Shown: positions 21,831 through 33,438, counted from the stretch's first letter. The stretch: DNA of 64,000 nucleotides from Incurvaria masculella (GCA_946894095.1 OX335657.1:13144001-13208000), one strand, 5' to 3'. The notes: generated by a model from the sequence alone, not told the origin. Made by a program: numbers and translations.

Positions 21831-22426
21831 TAGCCGTCTTGCACCCACCTCCAATATAAATTTTCCAAATATTATATTATACTCATATTCCGTTTTGAAA
21901 ACGAGGCGTTTCTATTTTATTATAGTTGGCCGTAAATGTGCCAATGTGTTAATTTATTTCTGAGTTATTTAGCGAATAAACGATATTTCTGGTCGGTAAA
22001 ATTAATTTCTGTAAGACTAAATACTCAAGGTGTTTCCTAAAACATGAAAGTAATCACTTATTTAGCATACAGGTTGACATACATAGTTTGCCAGATTTTT
22101 AAAACACGGAAAATATTTCCATCGGCGATGTACTCCCATTACTGTAATAACGTTTCCGCTCCAACAGCATGGCGCTAACAACCCGATGCGATAAATCTGA
22201 AAAATTTGGTCCTATAATCAAGAAACAGTTCTGATGAAAATAATAACTTTACTCAGCACCGTCCACCAGTATCCATCAACCTTTAACCGTATTCAGCTGG
22301 TGGATGCTCGCCAGTAGGGTTAGCATCAGTATTGGTCAGTCCAGGCAGGTTTTGATTTAACAGTATCTCACTATAAATGTAGGCGCCAAGTGGTTCTAAC
22401 AGCCCAAAAAAGGTCGCTGCATTTTA

Positions 22427-22721
22427 GGTTCCGTACCCAAAGGGTGCTAACGGAACCCTATTATTAAGCCTCCGCTGTCCGTCCGTCCGTCCGTCCGTCT
22501 GTTACAGGGCTGTATCTCATGATCTCATAGCTAGGCAACTGAAAATTTCTCAAAGAGTGTATTTGTTTTGCCGCTATAACAAAAAATAGGTAAAATTACA
22601 AAATAACTAAAATGGAATGTGGACCCCATACAAAAAACCTGATTTCTTTGTGTTAAATATTATACGATGGTACGGAACCCTTCGTGCGCGAGTCCGACTC
22701 GCACTTGGCCGGTTTTTTTAT
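22427..22721 (-). repeat. Repeat A copy 3
   Basis: Reverse orientation, from GGTTCCGTACCCAAAGGGTG to CTCGCACTTGGCCGGTTTTT. It has a perfect run of four GTCC units. The DNA between 21831 and 22426 holds no other recognisable element apart from a GTATTCAGCTGGTGG scrap. Confidence 0.88.
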
Positions 22722-22784
22722 GTTGATTTAAAAATTGAGTTTAACCCGGCAGCTTTTTTTATGCGCGGCATATTATAGCACCTC

Positions 22785-22935
22785 TTAAGGTGGTGGACGA
22801 TTACCATAGGATTTTCAACTTACAAGGGGGCTACGAAAACGATGCCAACCGGCCCGGCTTCTTCACACCATGTTTGAAGAACCCCAGGTTGTACTTTGGG
22901 AGAAATACCTCGGAAGGTAGTTCATTCCATTGTTT
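22785..22935 (-). mobile_element. LINE reverse-transcriptase C-terminal relic
   Basis: On the minus strand CCGAGGTATTTCTCCCAAAG is followed by codons for YNLGFFKHGVKK. It matches 51270-51425 (YNMRSFKDGVKKHLAGR). A tail of the form YN..FK..V..HL.GR is typical of the C-terminus of insect non-LTR retrotransposon proteins. Truncated and frameshifted. Confidence 0.55.
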
Positions 22936-23248
22936 TTCGTCCCTATGTATCTCAAAGATTGGGGGGTTCTTATTTTTGGAAAATATGTGAATATGTGCCT
23001 TTATTTTTCCACGTTCCGCCTTGAGCGAAGGTAGAAAGGGGACGGAGGTACATCGTTATGCAGCTCCGACAAGCATTCTTCATAGTACGGACGATAGAAT
23101 ACAGAGAGAGACCCTATATCCCTTCCCTTGGATTCTTGGTTTACAAAGGGCTTCAGGCAGAAAAAACCTAACGCTGTTACCTACTTATATCTAAGAAGAA
23201 GCCAAGACGTCTAATGAATCGCGTAGGCGCGCAATTGAGAGCCTTATT

Positions 23249-23480
23249 AGGGTTTCGTACCCAAAGGGTGCCAGCGGAACCCTATTACTCAGCCTCCGCT
23301 GTCCGTTCGTCCACCCGTCCGTCCGTCCGTCCGTCCGTCAGTCCGTCAGTCCGTCCATCACAGGGCTGTATCTCATGAACCGTAATAGTTAGGAAGATGA
23401 TATATTCACAGAGTATGTATTTATTTTGCCCTTCGGAACCCTTCGTGTGCGAGTCCGACTCGCACTTGGCCGGTTTTTTT
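23249..23480 (-). repeat. Repeat A copy 4, internally deleted
   Basis: Both ends are intact but the AT-rich middle is missing after ATTTATTTTGCCCTTCGG. The GTCC tract is the longest in the window and drifts into GTCA units. The stretch 22936-23248 shows nothing else. Confidence 0.85.
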
Positions 23481-24002
23481 TCATCTACATTGTAAACGAT
23501 GAACCCTCTGATTTGCTCTGGAAACGAAAAGATAATATCAATCGCTTAAATATAGTCACGATTCATGACTCCATGTGCGAATAGTAGACAAGCTCCACTC
23601 CCAGATTGCAGCACAGTTATGTGAAAAGAATACGTAAAGCTATCACAATAGTTTTAAGTGCAGGGTATTATTTTGGAGTGGAAAACCAGCTGAACTAGAA
23701 TGGAAAAACGAATATAATGCAAGGAAAATAGCTACTCGACTAGAGTGGTTGGTAGGTATAGTTGCGGGCTATCAATTCACGTTGACGAAAACGTTAACCG
23801 TAAAATTGTGACATAAACATACAATTGTAATTGACTTATTACAATGATTATTATCTCCCCCCCCCCTCCACTTTGAAAATTAGTGAATGAAATGCTAAAT
23901 AATTTCATTCGAAAATGGCGGAAATTTAATTATTTATCATCGTATTTTATGCCTTCAACCGAAAGTGCAATACGTTGGACGTAGTCAGACTATGCCTCGT
24001 TG

Positions 24003-24275
24003 TTTTTATTAACTGGACATGGATTTCTAATAACCTTACTCTAATATCCCTTTATGAGAACGGCTGCATTGAAATGGAAGGAAAAGCACGGACAAATTTT
24101 CATTGCCGTTTCGACCATCTTTTCATCCGATGCAATGGTATCAATCGGGGCGGGTTTAATTCTAGCACCTAGTAGAGGAAGGATGCCTAAAGTTTACATT
24201 GATTCCGAACCATGGAACAGCCCGCATTCTTGACGAAATGCACTGATCCAACTCAGAAAAAGAAATTAAGGGGTT
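24003..24275 (-). repeat. SINE-B, minus, diverged
   Basis: The body blocks GAAATGGAAGGAAAAGCACG, GCCGTTTCGACCATCTTTTC and CACCTAGTAGAGGAAGG follow the family order. The tRNA head is lost. The first part of the tail also lacks the usual internal 40 bases. The DNA 23481-24002 has a C10 run near 23866 and no other feature. Confidence 0.65.
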
Positions 24276-24322
24276 CTTGAATGGGCATGATTTGAAAATA
24301 TTACCTCTTGCATGGAGATGAT

Positions 24323-24939
24323 CACAGAACAATTAGGAGGTAAGAATTGTGAAGTGGGCGGAACTCGCGCGCCGGTCTTTAGCGGGGACCCGCTCACTTA
24401 ATACGCGCATGATTCACTCCTCTGCGGCTGTCCTGTACATTAACTTATCCGTGATACAATCTAAAATTGAAAAGGAGTAATGCCGTACTGTGCCACAATA
24501 ACGTGCAAACACGACCGCCGGTGCACAACCTTCATAATGGAGGAGTTTCGTATCACCGGTAAGTTTCATTTACATGAATAGCGATAAAACTTACGACAAA
24601 TGCATTACGAAATAATATGGCGTCGCGGCGTCGTATTGCTCGCCGGGGCATGTCTCGCTACGTTGTTTGTGATCACGTGCGTGTGAGGCGCTCGGCCGTG
24701 TTCGAAAGTGACGTAACATTTGATTGCAAACAGTATTGGAATTCCAACATAAAGTCATTATGTTAAGGTTCATATTTACTAAACAAATGTGGATTTGTTG
24801 TTTGGTTATCGATTAAGAAGGGATAGCCAATTGCGACTGTTATACATTCGCGGAGCAAAAAGGTCTTAAGTAAAATGGTAACAGCGGTCCTGGAACAAAT
24901 TTACAAACGTTTCACTTCCTGCCTCCTCAATATTCCGTG
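24323..24939 (+). mobile_element. 617-bp TIR element, copy 1, 8-bp target duplication (P- or hAT-like)
   Basis: Imperfect terminal inverted repeats CACAGAACAATTAGG and CACGGAATATTGAGG bound the element. GAGATGAT is duplicated at 24315-24322 and 24940-24947. It is ~90% identical by eye to the inverted copy at 47922-48540. Eight-base duplications point to the P or hAT superfamilies. No transposase is present, only two short conserved frames (24480-24558 and 24577-24767). Here the second frame is broken by a TAA and a one-base shift. A copy of unknown activity. Confidence 0.8.
24480..24558 (+). CDS. Possible vestigial transposase first exon (THAP-like start)
   Basis: The ATG follows AAAAGGAGTA and opens MPYCATITCKHDRR. 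CCG|GTAAGT then forms a good splice donor after 79 bases. MP..C-x4-C near the N-terminus is how many THAP zinc-finger proteins, including P-type transposases, begin. The later Cys-x2-His ligands are absent. The other copy has T-to-I and T-to-P changes but keeps both cysteines and the donor. The THAP reading is a hypothesis. Confidence 0.3.
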
Positions 24940-24947
24940 GAGATGAT

Positions 24948-25200
24948 AGATGGCTAATTCCACAACCACAGTCATGATATTAGCCCAATACACCGCAAAG
25001 GAATGAGGTGCCATGCCAGGACCACTTATGATCACCAACTAGAAGGGGAAGGGGACCTACAGTTTTACATGACGAAATGCACTTATCCAATTCAGGAAAA
25101 AATAAATAAAGTGGTGCATGAACGGGGTAGGGATCTGAACCCTGACCTGTGGCATGGTAGGCAAGTCCCTGCGCCACTATGCTCCGAGCACTGCCTTGAT
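24948..25200 (-). repeat. SINE-B, minus, tRNA head, internal deletion
   Basis: It directly follows the target duplication of the 617-bp element. On the minus strand a degraded A box and a B box (GGGTTCAGATCC) are followed by TGCACCAC. About 110 bases of the body are missing. The 68-85 codon frames here are repeat shadows. Confidence 0.7.
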
Positions 25201-25324
25201 CCAAATAAATTGTATTTTCTTGTCGTCGATCTCCGTATCTTCACACTTATTTCACACTGATCCGAATAGCACCAAATGTTTTTGGACAAGACTCTCACAC
25301 ATCGAATTTATTACCTTAAGGCTG

Positions 25325-25760
25325 TCGTGAAGTCACAGGAAATCTAAGTTTTGAACATTTTATGAGAGGAACATTTTTGCACGGCGGCTGCCAATATTCT
25401 TCCAGACCCTAACTTTCCCTACCCCTAAAAGTTGTCAGATTTAAAATATAAAAATATTGCTTGAGAAAGCTTCATTCTATGTCCGTGTATTTTTATTTTT
25501 TTGGAAAGATGTGTATTTTGACTGTATGTTTCAGTCAAAAAATGTAAATGATGTTAAACAAGGCAATTATTTTTAAAATTATTTTAGCCAATATTTTCTA
25601 ATTTAAAAGGTATATTAGACAAATGTAAACGTACCGACATAGATTTCGACAATATCTTTTAGAGTCAAACATTTCAAAAACTTAGTAAAATATTAAGAGT
25701 ATGTAAACAGTTATCGCCCGCAGTATGGAGAATTGATAGAGTAACGACTCTCTTAATGCT
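25325..25760 (+). repeat. Repeat F6, plus copy
   Basis: Ordered blocks shared with 45648-46085: GTCGTGAAGTCACAGGAAAT, AAGTTGTC.GATTT, AAAGCTTCATTCTAT.TC and CAGTTATCGCCCG. No coding frame. Family of unknown class. Confidence 0.6.
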
Positions 25761-25920
25761 AGACTCGGGCCAGGCGTCGCCTAGACAGAAGCGGCGGATA
25801 TTGAGTCAGGGTGGGTTTATTCAGGTAAGTGAACGGCATACACGCCGCTTCGTAAACTAAACATGAAGGCTCCCTTCAGTGCCGGAGACGGTTTCAGCAT
25901 ACTTTATTTCAGGCCCGGTG

Positions 25921-26034
25921 CAAAACAACTTCGTTTCCGTAATGGCATTACTGGAACGAGTCTGTAGCGACGACTATTGGTGGTTTTCGGTTTTATCTCT
26001 TACCTTTAGAATGGTAGTAGAGTGGCGGAAATGA
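25921..26034 (+). CDS. Possible terminal exon, present twice (second at 27088-27201)
   Basis: A pyrimidine-rich ACTTTATTTCAG acceptor precedes an open frame encoding PVQNNFVSVMALLERV and then CSDDYWWFSVLSL..FRMVVEWRK, ending TGA. No family recognised. The 3' part (GTGGCGGAAAT...GGTTCAAGTGCAGCC) resembles a tRNA-type SINE head also seen at 63130-63180, so it may be repeat sequence rather than a gene. Duplicated by the 1167-bp repeat. Confidence 0.2.
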   Translation, partial: QNNFVSVMALLERVCSDDYWWFSVLSLTFRMVVEWRK

Positions 26035-26110
26035 CACACGAAAGGTTTTTCTGTTCCTGGTTCAAGTGCAGCCTTGCAGTGTATCATAAATGAAGTCGGT
26101 TAAATAGATC

Positions 26111-26403
26111 TTTTTTTATGTAACTGGACATAGATGGCTGTAACCAAACTGACCTTCAGAAACTATCCTAACACACCACATGGGAACTAGATGCCATGCA
26201 TGGACCTTTCTTATATTGCTCGACTACGTTGAACTGCATGGAAAACACGAACAATTTGCATTGCGGGTTCAATGCGATGGTCCCAACCCGGGCGGGATTA
26301 ACCCTACCATCTAGTAAGTAAGGAAGGAGACCTACAGTTTTACGTGGAATCCGAACTACGGCCAGCCTCAACGATTGAAAATGGTCACCCATCCAGAACC
26401 ATA
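26111..26403 (-). repeat. SINE-B, minus, head-truncated (in tandem copy 1)
   Basis: T run at 26111-26117, then the SINE-B body to CACCCATCCAGAACC. It includes part of the 5S-like head. The second half of the head is missing. The 105-codon minus frame over it is a shadow. Confidence 0.75.
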
Positions 26404-26544
26404 AAGAAAAAACATATCGAGTTTGTTTGAAGTACACTTTATTAGCAAAATAAAACATTTTGAGATATAACTTTATATTTCCCATTCCTTTATATAATAT
26501 TGTTTGTTTCCATCGACATCACCGTGATTTAAAAGAGTCGTATT

Positions 26545-28336
26545 CACTACGTATAATATTCACAACGTATAATAGTATTTTTTTCAAAAAAATTAAAACC
26601 ATGCATATCGTATAATATTCACAACGTATAATGTTATACGTTGTGCATGAGTTTAAAAATAAAATAAACTCTTTGCATCATGCAGAACGTATAATAGTCA
26701 CAACGTATAATATTCCTAACATGAATTCACAAAAAAAGAAAACCATGCAGAACGTATAATATGCCAAGAAGCACTGCATAAAGCGCCCTAACAACGATAC
26801 ATTTAAGGCTGAAATTGCTACGAATCGATATCTGTTGAAGAGTAACAATTTGCTACAACGCTAATTGAGACGGTCGAAAAGTCGCGTGCGAGTATAATCT
26901 TTAATCTTATATCGATAAGGGCGCTTATCGTATGAAATATTTTAGGATTATATGATATGCATGGTTTTCTTTTTTTGTTAAATAAAGATCATAACATTAT
27001 ACGTTGAGACTATTATACGTTATGCATGGAGAAATAAGTAATTTAATTTTTTGGACTTCTTCAGCATACTTTATTTCAGGCCCGGTGCAAAACAACTTCG
27101 TTTCCGTAATGGCATTACTGGAACGAGTCTGTAGCGACGACTATTGGTGGTTTTCGGTTTTATCTCTTACCTTTAGAATGGTAGTAGAGTGGCGGAAATG
27201 ACACACGAAAGGTTTTTCTGTTCCTGGTTCAAGTGCAGCCTTGCAGTGTATCATAAATGAAGTCGGTTAAATAGATCTTTTTTTATGTAACTGGACATAG
27301 ATGGCTGTAACCAAACTGACCTTCAGAAACTATCCTAACACACCACATGGGAACTAGATGCCATGCATGGACCTTTCTTATATTGCTCGACTACGTTGAA
27401 CTGCATGGAAAACACGAACAATTTGCATTGCGGGTTCAATGCGATGGTCCCAACCCGGGCGGGATTAACCCTACCATCTAGTAAGTAAGGAAGGAGACCT
27501 ACAGTTTTACGTGGAATCCGAACTACGGCCAGCCTCAACGATTGAAAATGGTCACCCATCCAGAACCATAAAGAAAAAACATATCGAGTTTGTTTGAAGT
27601 ACACTTTATTAGCAAAATAAAACATTTTGAGATATAACTTTATATTTCCCATTCCTTTATATAATATTGTTTGTTTCCATCGACATCACCGTGATTTAAA
27701 AGGGTCGTATTCACTACGTATAATATTCACAACGTATAATAGTATTTTTTTCAAAAAAATTAAAACCATGCATATCGTATAATATTCACAACGTATAATG
27801 TTATACGTTGTGCATGAGTTTAAAAATAAAATAAACTCTTTGCATCATGCAGAACGTATAATAGTCACAACGTATAATATTCCTAACATGAATTCACAAA
27901 AAAAGAAAACCATGCAGAACGTATAATATGCCAAGAAGCACTGCATAAAGCGCCCTAACAACGATACATTTAAGGCTGAAATTGCTACGAATCGATATCT
28001 GTTGAAGAGTAACAATTTGCTACAACGCTAATTGAGACGGTCGAAAAGTCGCGTGCGAGTATAATCTTTAATCTTATATCGATAAGGGCGCTTATCGTAT
28101 GAAATATTTTAGGATTATATGATATGCATGGTTTTCTTTTTTTGTTAAATAAAGATCATAACATTATACGTTGAGACTATTATACGTTATGCATGGAGAA
28201 ATAAGTAATTTAATTTTTTGGACTTCTTCATGCACTACGTATAAGATTATACGATCTGCCGATTATACGTTGTGCATGGTTTTAAAATTTTGTTAAAATA
28301 TGACATTATACGATCTGCATATTATACGTTATGCCG
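26545..28336. mobile_element. CGTATAAT subterminal-repeat element, split by the tandem duplication
   Basis: The left arm (26545-26770) carries at least seven CGTATAAT motifs in forward orientation. The right arm (26993-27030 plus 28235-28336) carries ATTATACG, the same motif inverted. Spacers such as CAACGTATAATATTCACAAC and AAACCATGCA also mirror. The unduplicated core would be about 620 bp. Clustered inverted subterminal motifs of this kind are usually transposase binding sites in non-autonomous DNA elements. No frame of coding quality. Confidence 0.65.
27278..27570 (-). repeat. SINE-B, minus (in tandem copy 2)
   Basis: Exact counterpart of 26111-26403, offset by 1167 bases. Confidence 0.75.
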
Positions 28337-29284
28337 TTCCCCCATTTAAAAAAATGATAATCCGTTTTCAAACGCTAAGAAAAGTTTTTTTATTTTTGGT
28401 TTTCGTTTTTGGAGACAGAACACAGAAAAAAATGCATAATGTACATAAGAGGAACTTTATTTTTTAGGTCCAGTGGCTTCAATTTAGAAAAGTAACCTTA
28501 TCGTTCGTACACATTCATACATATACATCTCATATTCCTTGGTAAAAGCGACGTACATGCTAAGTACGGAAAAATATATTTGCTACAGGAAATATCTTCA
28601 GAACTCCGAAAGTTGTACTTTACGTATCGTACAGATGTAATAATAAAAAAATTGACAAAAAAAATAAGGTCATTCAAAGTATTATAAAAACATCCTCAAA
28701 TATTGTTTCCACAAAATTTGGAAATAATACTAAATTCTTAAACTCAATATTAACGGCTTTGGCCAGTGATAGAATATAAAAATGAAATAAAACCCACTAA
28801 TAAATTCAGGCTGTCCGGATTTAAGATTTGTATTAAGATAAGCCACAAAGAAGCCTAGCAGGGCGTTAGGATATTAAAGTGGGTATACAAAGTACACAGC
28901 CAACGGATTCGGCTCGTGTGTCCCAAACGAAGGGAACATAATATATAGGTCAGAGATTTTCCACGCTGGTGCGCCGGTGGAAACAATTTCCCTTATTCAT
29001 CCTTTATTTACCTTAAGGGAAAACTGCGACTGCCTCACTGTACGTCCTGAAAATGGAAATGTAAAGGAAGAAAATGAGGTGGTGACGAAGAAACTTTCTG
29101 TTGCCAAAATATTACTCAATTAACGTGTGTTGTTTCGTTAACTTAGTAGCGAAACATCAACCTTTGATAGAGTTGTAAAACGGGTGGATTTTTACCAATA
29201 GACGGCTTACTTCAGGAAGGCATTAAGTGAGAAAAAGTTGTAGAGATGATTTATTTTTAAAGTATACCAAAAAAAAAGTTTCAC
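28337..29284. other. AT-rich stretch with one F8 fragment
   Basis: 28510-28590 shares CATACATATACATCTCATAT, AAGCGACGTACATGCTAAGT and ACGGAAAAATATATTT with 59900-59965 and 63235-63310 (family F8). The rest shows no element or exon. Confidence 0.4.
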
Positions 29285-29672
29285 TTTTTTTTATGCAACC
29301 TGACTTAGATGGCTAATACCACACAATTACCGTTATGATATTAGCCTAATAAACCATATTCCCAAAGTAATTAGGTGAGCACGGCTACATTGAACTGGAT
29401 GGAAAACACGGACATTTTTTCATTGCCGCTTCGACCATCTTTTCATTGAATGCGATGGTACCAACCCGGGCGGGCTTAAATCCTACCACCTAGTAGGGGA
29501 AGGGGACCTACAGTTTTACATTGATTCCGAACCATGGAGCAGCTCGCATTCGTGACGAAATGCACTTATCAAACTCAGAAAGAGACAGAAAGTGGTGCAT
29601 GTCGGGGCGAGGAATTGAAGCCAGACCTCTGGTACGCTAGGCCAGTCACCGCGCCACTAGGCTGCGAGCCGC
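29285..29672 (-). repeat. Full-length tRNA-headed SINE-B
   Basis: Poly(T) at 29285-29292, the complete body, and a head ending GCCACTAGGCTGCGAGCC. On the minus strand it has an A box (AGCCTAGTGGCG) and a degraded B box (GGCTTCAATTCC). Close to the 12.2-kb and 63.5-kb copies. Confidence 0.88.
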
Positions 29673-30424
29673 TCTAAAATATTTTTAGGATGTAAATATT
29701 ACGCTATCTTTGGACCTTGTCAGTGTACGATAAAGAGTGTTTTTGAAGATTTTAGCGCAAAACATTTAGAACGAAAATGCATTAAGTCAAAATCGACCTA
29801 AATAAACCTAAATTATGACCAAACGGAAAACCTATTCATTATCACTACATAGAAGCACGCAGGAAAGCATCTATATATACTTTCACCGTTTCTCTTACTT
29901 CACACGTCATATCATACTTTCCCGTGCTACATACATCCCCACAAAACTTTACACATCCTGACTTACACGCAGTCTTCACACACACACTCACCCTCATTCG
30001 CCTTCACCGATACCCATTTTAATCAATTTTAATGAATAATTAATTTCTAGCACCGATTTTATATTTGTACAGCGCAACCTCTTTCCCATGATACAGTCCG
30101 GAACTAGTTTTGGAAAGAGGAACTAATAAAATTTGTAAACTCTAAGCCTGGTTTTCACCAAGTGCTGATTTATTTTAACTGACACTTAAAGGACCTTTAT
30201 TATTAAAATGCTGTTAATCTTGCACTGGAATTGATTGCAAGCTGCTAAGAAAGGCTCTTAACATGTGCCGATTAAGCTTATCAGTAGTAGGTGAAAAAGG
30301 CCTTAAATTTAAATAAATACTATTACTATTGTTTTAGTTAAAGTAACCGATTTATTTAGTTGGCTCTATTTGAACGTGGCAAGACGGTTGTTATTTTCTG
30401 AATTACTGATAGTTTCACTGATTT
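29673..30424. other. Unannotated stretch
   Basis: A pyrimidine-rich CTTACAC..CACACACTCACC run lies at 29930-30000. No family repeat or exon recognised. Confidence 0.3.
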
Positions 30425-30703
30425 TTAGGGGTCCGTACCCAAAGGGTGAGAACGGAACCCTATTACTAGGCCTCCGCTGTCCGTCCGTCCGTCCGTCTGT
30501 CACAGGGCTGTATCTCATGAACCGTAATAGGTAGGCAGCTGAAATTTTCACAGAGTGTGTATCTATTTTGCCGCTATAACAAATAGGTAAAATAAAAAAA
30601 TAATATAAATTAAAGGGGGGCCCCATACAAAAAACGTGATTTTTTGGTGCTGATGGCACGGAACTATTCGTGTGCGAGACCGACGCGCACTTGGCCGGTT
30701 TTT
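30425..30703 (-). repeat. Repeat A copy 5
   Basis: Complete, from GGTCCGTACCCAAAGGGTGA to GCGCACTTGGCCGGTTTTTA. The minus-strand 97-codon frame is a shadow of the repeat. Confidence 0.88.
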
Positions 30704-30753
30704 AAGTGTAATACGTATCTATCTCCATCCCCGTCCTCGCTCGCTGGTCGTAG

Positions 30754-30896
30754 CGCGATCCGCGTGCTACTCCGACCCCACTCCCCCGAGGTCACGGCCG
30801 CGACCGTTGCGACTTCCACGCCTCGACATCAACCTTTATTTAGACATCTGGGTCAGCGGCGCCGACCAACTCCACGGAGGCGTGCGATGTTTGTGA
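30754..30896 (+). CDS. Possible terminal exon in a GC-rich island
   Basis: A C/T-rich tract (ATCTCCATCCCCGTCCTCGC) and GGTCGTAG acceptor precede an open frame RSACYSDPTPPRSRP ... LDINLYLDIWVSGADQLHGG and a TGA at 30894. An AATAAA lies about 100 bases downstream (near 30997). The frame also opens upstream into repeat A, so the start is uncertain. No family recognised. Confidence 0.25.
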
Positions 30897-31076
30897 CACA
30901 TCTCCGTGGCTAGGAGGATTTTCTTAATTGTGTAACACTACAAATTGAAAAAGCCCCCTCAAAATGTGTCCTCTTATAATTTAAATCGGGAGTCAAATAA
31001 ACGGGAAATTGAGGGACTCCAGGCATGTGTATTAAATTATCCATACTTAATATTATATTTGCCAGGGAGTTTTTAT

Positions 31077-31295
31077 GCAGGCCCCTTCCTTGAATTCCGT
31101 AATCAGGAATCTTGAGGCTAGGAAATCACTTTTACAGCTCTTTTCAAAGATATTTTCTTGACGAAAAGTTTCCGGAGCATAGTTTTTCAATTTAATCAAG
31201 GTTTTCCGTCGACAAAATCGCTTTCAAAACCACTATAAAAGTGGTTTTCTAAACCTCAGGACTCCTGATTACGGAATTTCAGGAATAGGCCTGCT
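31077..31295. mobile_element. MITE-3 copy 2
   Basis: Inverted ends GCAGGCCCCTTCCTTGAATT and AATTTCAGGAATAGGCCTGC. The interior has GACGAAAAG and GTTTTCCGTCGAC blocks. It directly abuts the SINE at 31302. Confidence 0.85.
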
Positions 31296-31301
31296 GGATG
31301 C

Positions 31302-31655
31302 GGCTCGTAGCCGTGTAACCTCTGTGTTTTGCCAACCAGAGGACATTGATTCAAATCCCGCCCCGTTCATGCAACACTTTTTTTCTCTTTTTGAGTTGAA
31401 TTGAATAGTTTCTTTATGTCATGAATGCGAGCTGTATAATCGAATCGGATCAAATAAAACTATATATCCCCTTCCCCTACTAGATGGCACAATTCACGGA
31501 AATAAAACATGTTCCGTGTGTACCACCCAGTTCAATCTAGTCATGCAAAGGAAGGTTTTGGCATGGCACCTTTAGCTTCGAAAGTACCTGCGGTGTATTA
31601 GGCTGATATAATGGTTGGGTGTGGTATTAGCCACCCATGTTCAGCTACATAAAAA
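31302..31655 (+). repeat. SINE-B, plus, tRNA head
   Basis: GGCTCGTAGCCGTGTAACC is the A-box region and GATTCAAATCCCG the B box. The body is shortened around 31490. The tail is CCACCCATGTTCAGCTACAT plus an A run. Confidence 0.8.
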
Positions 31656-32638
31656 TACACCAAATTGAAGAAACCCCTCAAAATGAGTCCTTTTATAATT
31701 GCATTCAGGAACAAATTAATGAGGAAAGTACTCGTAGCAACGGACCCCGGTCATGTGTATTAAATTATCCATCCCTCTAGCGAGCCTTTTGTTTGGTAAA
31801 ATCTTTACGTCAAAATTTTTGGCACACAGGTAACTGAAATTTTTTTGTAACTTTTTAAACAATTAAAAAAAATAAACAATGAAATATTTATTTTACAGTT
31901 TCTTTATCCATACCAATAATTTCAACAATATTTTTATAAATCGACGGTTTTTCACGTTTTGAGAAATGTTTCCGGTTTATGCCGATTATTTTTTAACACG
32001 CATGGTATTCCTGATTTAAAACATCTCAGAATGTAGATAAATACATACTCGTACTCCATAATAGGAAGTATGTATGTGCTCATAACTTGAGACCCACTCG
32101 GCCGATATTGATTCGATTTGTTTGTAAATATATCGTAATTTTTCATATCAGCTATGGACTACTTACCATTGCGCTGAATTATCAAAGAGGTGAGCAGTCG
32201 TGTTACAACGAGAATAGTCGGGAAAAACAGACTGTTTTTAGTCACAGATCATAATCATTCACGCTATCATACAGCTATGTATAAAAGTAAAAAAATATCT
32301 CGGATTCAAATTGGAACCGTTAACAGTAAAAGAAATAAAATAGTTAATGTTAACCCCTATAATTTGGTTAATAATATTGAGATATTATCTTCATAAATGT
32401 ATTTAAACCTCCGAATTATTCAACCATTCCGACTCATGAGTGATGATATACGGGAAAAAATATTCCTAAAAGATGATGAAGGAAAATGTATTCTAAACCG
32501 GTACTAAGAAATGGGTGACGCCATTTGCGTCGGAAATTGTCTTTTTTTTTTGCAGTCTCTCACAATACATTTCGGAGTTTGCGAATATATTAGAAACTTA
32601 AACACCGTTACGTAACTTCTGCCGTGTCGATATATTAT
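31656..32638. other. Unannotated AT-rich stretch
   Basis: The segments CAAATTGAAGAAACCCCTCA and GTGTATTAAATTATCCAT here also occur near 30935-31045, so a small unclassified repeat flanks the MITE-3/SINE pair. Nothing coding is recognised. Confidence 0.3.
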
Positions 32639-33231
32639 TCCAGGAAGTCACAACATTTTTGGTCACGATAAGGTAAATGGCTGAATCTGGGTTCATTTGT
32701 TAAAGACCAACCCTGTAAACCTAAATATGTCGGTCTGCCTGCGCCTAATTGCGTTATCTACATTGGCCATATAAAATAGACGTCGGTACCTGCTGATGAA
32801 AATACGGATTGTCTTGAAATATTGATACCTATTAATTATACAACAATAACGAATCGATTTTTTATTTAAATACTTAAATATACCTAAAGTTGTATCTGTC
32901 ACCTAAATTAACTTGTATCCTTGTATCTGTAACCCATTTCGTAGTTATAGGCTAACTAAGAAATGCAACCAAAGATTTGTTCAGTTTTGGAATCTCTAAG
33001 CAAGTATGTACTGAAACTTTCATGCTTTGCTATGTGAAGCCATATACCTTATCATTTATACTTTTTGTCACCATAACTACTTTTCAGGCGCCTTATCTAC
33101 GCAACGCAACCACTTGGCGCAGGCAAACTGAGCACATTTAGCTTCAGAATAGACCAACCCTCTGTATTTATCCTGTGAATCCAGTTTCAGCCATTTACGT
33201 TATCGTTACCATTTCTGTCGTGACCTCCTAG
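32639..33231. mobile_element. MITE-2 copy 2, full length
   Basis: Left TIR GGAAGTCACAACATTTTTGG with GGTAAATGGCTGAATCTGGG. Right TIR CTGTCGTGACCTCC with CCAGTTTCAGCCATTTACG. Subterminal AAATATGTCGGTCTGCCTGC is mirrored by GGCGCAGGCAAACTG. The minus 69-codon frame has no transposase signature. Confidence 0.82.
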
Positions 33232-33324
33232 TCTATATTTTTTTAGCATCTCATCAGCAACTTTACGAGGGACGACATTCGACTCGAAAATTCCTCAACC
33301 GCACACGACGTTCGCCTGACTTCA

Positions 33325-33438
33325 TTAGGCTTGCACGCTCTCCTCTAGGAACCTCTCCTTTGCTTTTGACAGTCTCCTGGCGAAGGGCTGAACAAAATGA
33401 GGCAGTTCCCAGAATGGGTGCTCTAATAACAGGGGACT
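33325..33438 (-). other. Short protein-like minus frame
   Basis: Thirty-seven codons between stops encode PLLLEHPFWELPHFVQPF and then ARRLSKAKERFLEESVQA. The surrounding 33240-33470 is richer in GC than its flanks and has no close repeat here. Possibly the end of an unidentified element or exon. No family recognised. Confidence 0.18.

Larger units (their letters stand above)
25893..28230. repeat. 1167-bp head-to-tail tandem duplication
   Basis: Copy 1 is 25893-27059 and copy 2 is 27060-28226. Both breakpoints share TTCA, so a third TTCA closes the array at 28227-28230. Only one difference was noticed in the comparison (AAAGAGTCG at 26532 against AAAGGGTCG). The unit contains a SINE-B piece and most of the CGTATAAT element. 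The near-identity suggests either a recent duplication or an assembly artefact. Confidence 0.92.

Noticed and set aside
21502..21868. Minus-strand frames rich in Tyr, Phe and Pro
   Set aside because: Direct translation of the ~30-bp minisatellite units.
26168..26485. 105-codon minus frame, repeated at 27335-27652
   Set aside because: Covers the SINE-B body; the repetition comes from the tandem duplication.
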